Assembly (NCBI RefSeq): GCF_000332475.2
Contig: NZ_AOGX02000039.1
Span: forward strand, 1-25,000
Direction: 5' to 3'
Length of the DNA: 25,000 bases
Source of the DNA: Leptospira yanagawae serovar Saopaulo str. Sao Paulo = ATCC 700523
Lineage (GTDB): Bacteria > Spirochaetota > Leptospiria > Leptospirales > Leptospiraceae
The notes beneath the pieces are model-generated. The model made no database searches and was not told the DNA's origin. It saw only the letters and a list, made by a program, of their open reading frames with translations. The translations under genes were made by a program, and so were the position numbers. Shown piece after piece: positions 24,821-25,000 of this stretch (the stretch's first letter is position 1; the number at the start of each line of letters is the position of its first letter).

Positions 24821-25000
24821 TCAAGAGCGAGGAATTTGCCAATGGACTGTTAAATCAAATGAAAGGCGGACAAGATTAAATTGGTATTTCCCTACAGTTT
24901 TCCGTATTTGATGAAACGTAAGCCAAGGGTCTCTCTTGCGGAAAAATGAACCATATAATTCAATCAAGGATCTCGGAAAACGTAATTCAAAAAAGATACC
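24821..25000 (-). CDS. Possible C-terminal part of a gene entering from the right edge
   Basis: The minus-strand frame is open from the window end for 59 codons and stops with TGA at 24821-24823. The composition is protein-like (FRKRDPWLTFHQIRKTVGKY), and such an open run is uncommon by chance in AT-rich DNA. No family is recognised and no start lies in the window. It would read toward the helicase gene on the same strand. Confidence 0.3.
   Translation of the reverse strand, partial: GIFFELRFPRSLIELYGSFFRKRDPWLTFHQIRKTVGKYQFNLVRLSFDLTVHWQIPRS

Overview
The window looks like chromosomal DNA of a Leptospira species, more likely from the saprophytic side of the genus. This is inferred from gene content, not from a marker gene. 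The signs are several lipoproteins with the relaxed spirochaete lipobox, proteins built from Lcl_C/DUF1566 and beta-propeller repeats, a class III adenylate cyclase with very many membrane segments, cNMP-binding patatin phospholipase, AraC regulators with membrane domains, and AT-rich DNA. No rRNA, tRNA or CRISPR array was seen.

Layout. 1-2244 holds an intact IS3-family element (107-1350, transposase on the minus strand). It abuts, and supplies the stop codon for, a truncated beta-propeller lipoprotein gene. 2470-6366 encodes a 1298-residue mosaic surface lipoprotein. 6509-10813 is a same-strand run of a membrane AraC regulator, a small four-helix membrane protein and a large membrane adenylate cyclase. 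A DUF1566 lipoprotein (10815-11579, minus) ends one base from the cyclase stop. 11770-12351 is a small exported protein of unknown role. 12481-13599 (minus) and 13713-14888 (plus) are a divergent pair: a second membrane AraC regulator and an exported DJ-1/PfpI-like protein. 15139-16523 is a DUF1566 lipoprotein gene split by one frameshift. 16583-16657 is an unusually GC-rich palindromic element. 16715-19003 is an intact paralogue of the truncated propeller gene. 19058-19825 (minus) is a small secreted alpha/beta hydrolase. 20282-22561 is an NTE-type patatin phospholipase with two cyclic-nucleotide domains. 22716-23094 is a decayed DoxX-like gene. 23184-24599 (minus) is a DEAD-box RNA helicase. 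Both window edges carry possible gene fragments.

How it fits together. The window is rich in envelope proteins: at least five lipoprotein genes (two of them broken), an exported hydrolase and two other exported proteins. It also holds two membrane-tethered transcription regulators. cAMP signalling appears twice, as a maker (the cyclase) and as a likely reader (the patatin protein), although the two are about 10 kb apart and not in one operon. Three lipoproteins share a short cysteine-bounded N-terminal module that begins with C-D-P and is joined to unrelated C-terminal folds. Gene decay is visible in three places: IS truncation, the DUF1566 frameshift and the DoxX-like remnant.
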